Under the pieces are notes generated by a model that saw only the letters and a list, made by a program, of their open reading frames with translations, was not told the origin of the DNA and searched no databases. A program made the translations under genes and the position numbers. From the NCBI RefSeq assembly GCF_021869535.1, contig NW_026262734.1, forward strand, positions 90,959,285 through 91,023,284: 64,000 nucleotides of DNA. Reading direction: 5' to 3'. This DNA is from Mytilus californianus. Lineage: Eukaryota > Mollusca > Bivalvia > Mytilida > Mytilidae. This document shows, piece after piece, positions 63,067 to 64,000 of the stretch. The first letter of the stretch is position 1. Every line of letters begins with the position of its first letter.

Positions 63067-64000
63067 ATTATTTTTTTCCGCCTAATTTTGTACTTGCGAT
63101 AAATATTTGTTAAGCAATATGTCGCTTAGATATTTCTTATATTGTATCGTTTAGTTTATGGGCTAAGACGAACAATTTTCTTTGTAAGAGTTATCTCCCT
63201 ATTCACTGTTTATCAAGTGTGTGCATCTCCTTCGTAACAAAAAAAATATATCGACAAAATTCTTTTTCTAAATTGTTCGTTACATCCTCAGGAATATTTG
63301 GCTAATTTGGATCGAAGCAATTCGATGAAATTTTATAGGAGTTTTCTACCTTTACCAAAAAAATTTGTCGGTATGTTTTTTTAACTCATAAACCTTTAAC
63401 CCTATAACACTGGAATCCTTTATTTGAGGCCCCTAGGTCCTAACTTAGAAAATGAAGTCAGGGTCATAGGTCAAGATCAAGTTCTAAATTTTGACTTTTC
63501 CTTGTTTTTGCATTTTCTCCAACACTTTTAAAGATATATATTAAAGAACAAGTGTAAAATGTTTGCTTTATTGTAATGAAGATATGTTATATTTGGTCTG
63601 AAACAATCTAATGACATCTTATAGGAGTTAGTGCCCCTGAAATGTCTAATTATAAGGGTAATTGATCATTACTTCAACTTGGTTCGTTATAAAGCCATAT
63701 GACCTTTTATAAAAGGTTGGGTGACATATGACCTTGAAAAATAACAACCGGAAGTGACCTTGAGAAAACCGGAAGTAGCCATTTTTGCACTTTTTTCATG
63801 GAAAAGTACTCGGAATCCATATATTTTGTAATTTAAATACATTAACTTATCACCAAAGACTAGAAGTGTGTTTCAATCAACCGGAAGTGGCCAATTATCT
63901 CCTGTTTTACATGCAAAACTATATAGAAACTATATATTTTTGGAATCAGTGTAAATAAAGCTATCAAATGAAACCGGAAGTGACGTTTACTTCACCGGAA
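63067..64000 (-). repeat. Old repeat-family unit, minus orientation, running off the window
   Basis: Aligns as the reverse complement of 52840-53820: AAGAGTTATCTCCCTATTCA, CGTTACATCCTCAGGAATAT, AGGAGTTAGTGCCCCTGAAA and at least five CCGGAAGT sites from 63745 to 63995. The unit continues beyond 64000. Confidence 0.85.

Overview
The window is AT-rich eukaryotic genomic DNA, almost certainly from a marine bivalve and most likely a mussel (Mytilus group). I recognise several short dispersed repeats typical of mussel DNA and transcripts, for example those near 9300-9595, 22135-22600, 42985-43200, 49880-50130 and 51790-52225. That identification rests on remembered repeat families, not on a search. 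I see no intact host protein-coding gene. Outside 27.4-40.8 kb nearly all long reading frames are by-products of satellites, minisatellites or decayed transposons.

The centrepiece is a complete Maverick/Polinton (adintovirus-like) element at 27403-40819 (13,417 bp). It has 183-bp terminal inverted repeats differing at one base, perfect 6-bp target duplications (GACATA), and clearly higher GC than its flanks. Clockwise it carries: a small plus-strand gene broken by one in-frame TGA; a minus-strand block for a two-helix membrane protein, a GLYL-repeat minor virion protein, penton, a 49-aa protein, major capsid, a basic amphipathic protein and a 263-aa conserved Polinton protein; a 22-bp iteron array; a zinc protein and the packaging ATPase; a divergent plus-strand pair, a zinc-knuckle micro-ORF overlapping a PLA2-like/integrase/chromodomain gene; then, on the minus strand, a fibre-like protein, adenain-type protease, a small coiled-coil protein and protein-primed DNA polymerase B. 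The large genes are open, so the copy is young. Almost every minus-strand gene except PolB begins at a TATAAATAAATG-like box fused to its start codon and often overlapping the previous stop codon. This is the most interesting signal in the window.

Left flank (1-27402): a ~260-bp satellite with a 1,308-bp higher-order period (1-10712). It is split by a 4.46-kb TA-flanked DNA transposon (3483-7940) and a retrotransposon 3' fragment (about 8700-9598). Then come a cluster of GTTAAC palindromes, an interrupted inverted pair of TTCCTTATTC minisatellites (11350-12245 and 16740-17425), long snap-back palindromes, a decayed non-LTR reverse transcriptase (23740-25300), and a segmental duplication (about 17991-20480 versus 24680-26790). 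The Polinton sits in a dispersed repeat whose uninterrupted relative lies at 22135-22600, giving a paralogous empty site in the same window.

Right flank (40820-64000): the rest of that repeat, another palindrome, then about 20 kb dominated by one old repeat family. Its ~1-1.4-kb units are in plus orientation from about 45.4 to 53.8 kb and minus from about 54.9 to 64.0 kb. Units carry AGGTCA-type nuclear-receptor half-sites, ACCGGAAGT (ETS-like) sites and a GGTCTTTCCAC/GTGGAAAGACC hairpin. A 2.4-kb TA-flanked element (60345-62769) has inserted into one unit.

Inferred function of the Polinton: integrase and PolB would insert and copy the element, and the capsid, penton, ATPase and protease set could build a virion. 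Whether particles are made cannot be told from sequence.
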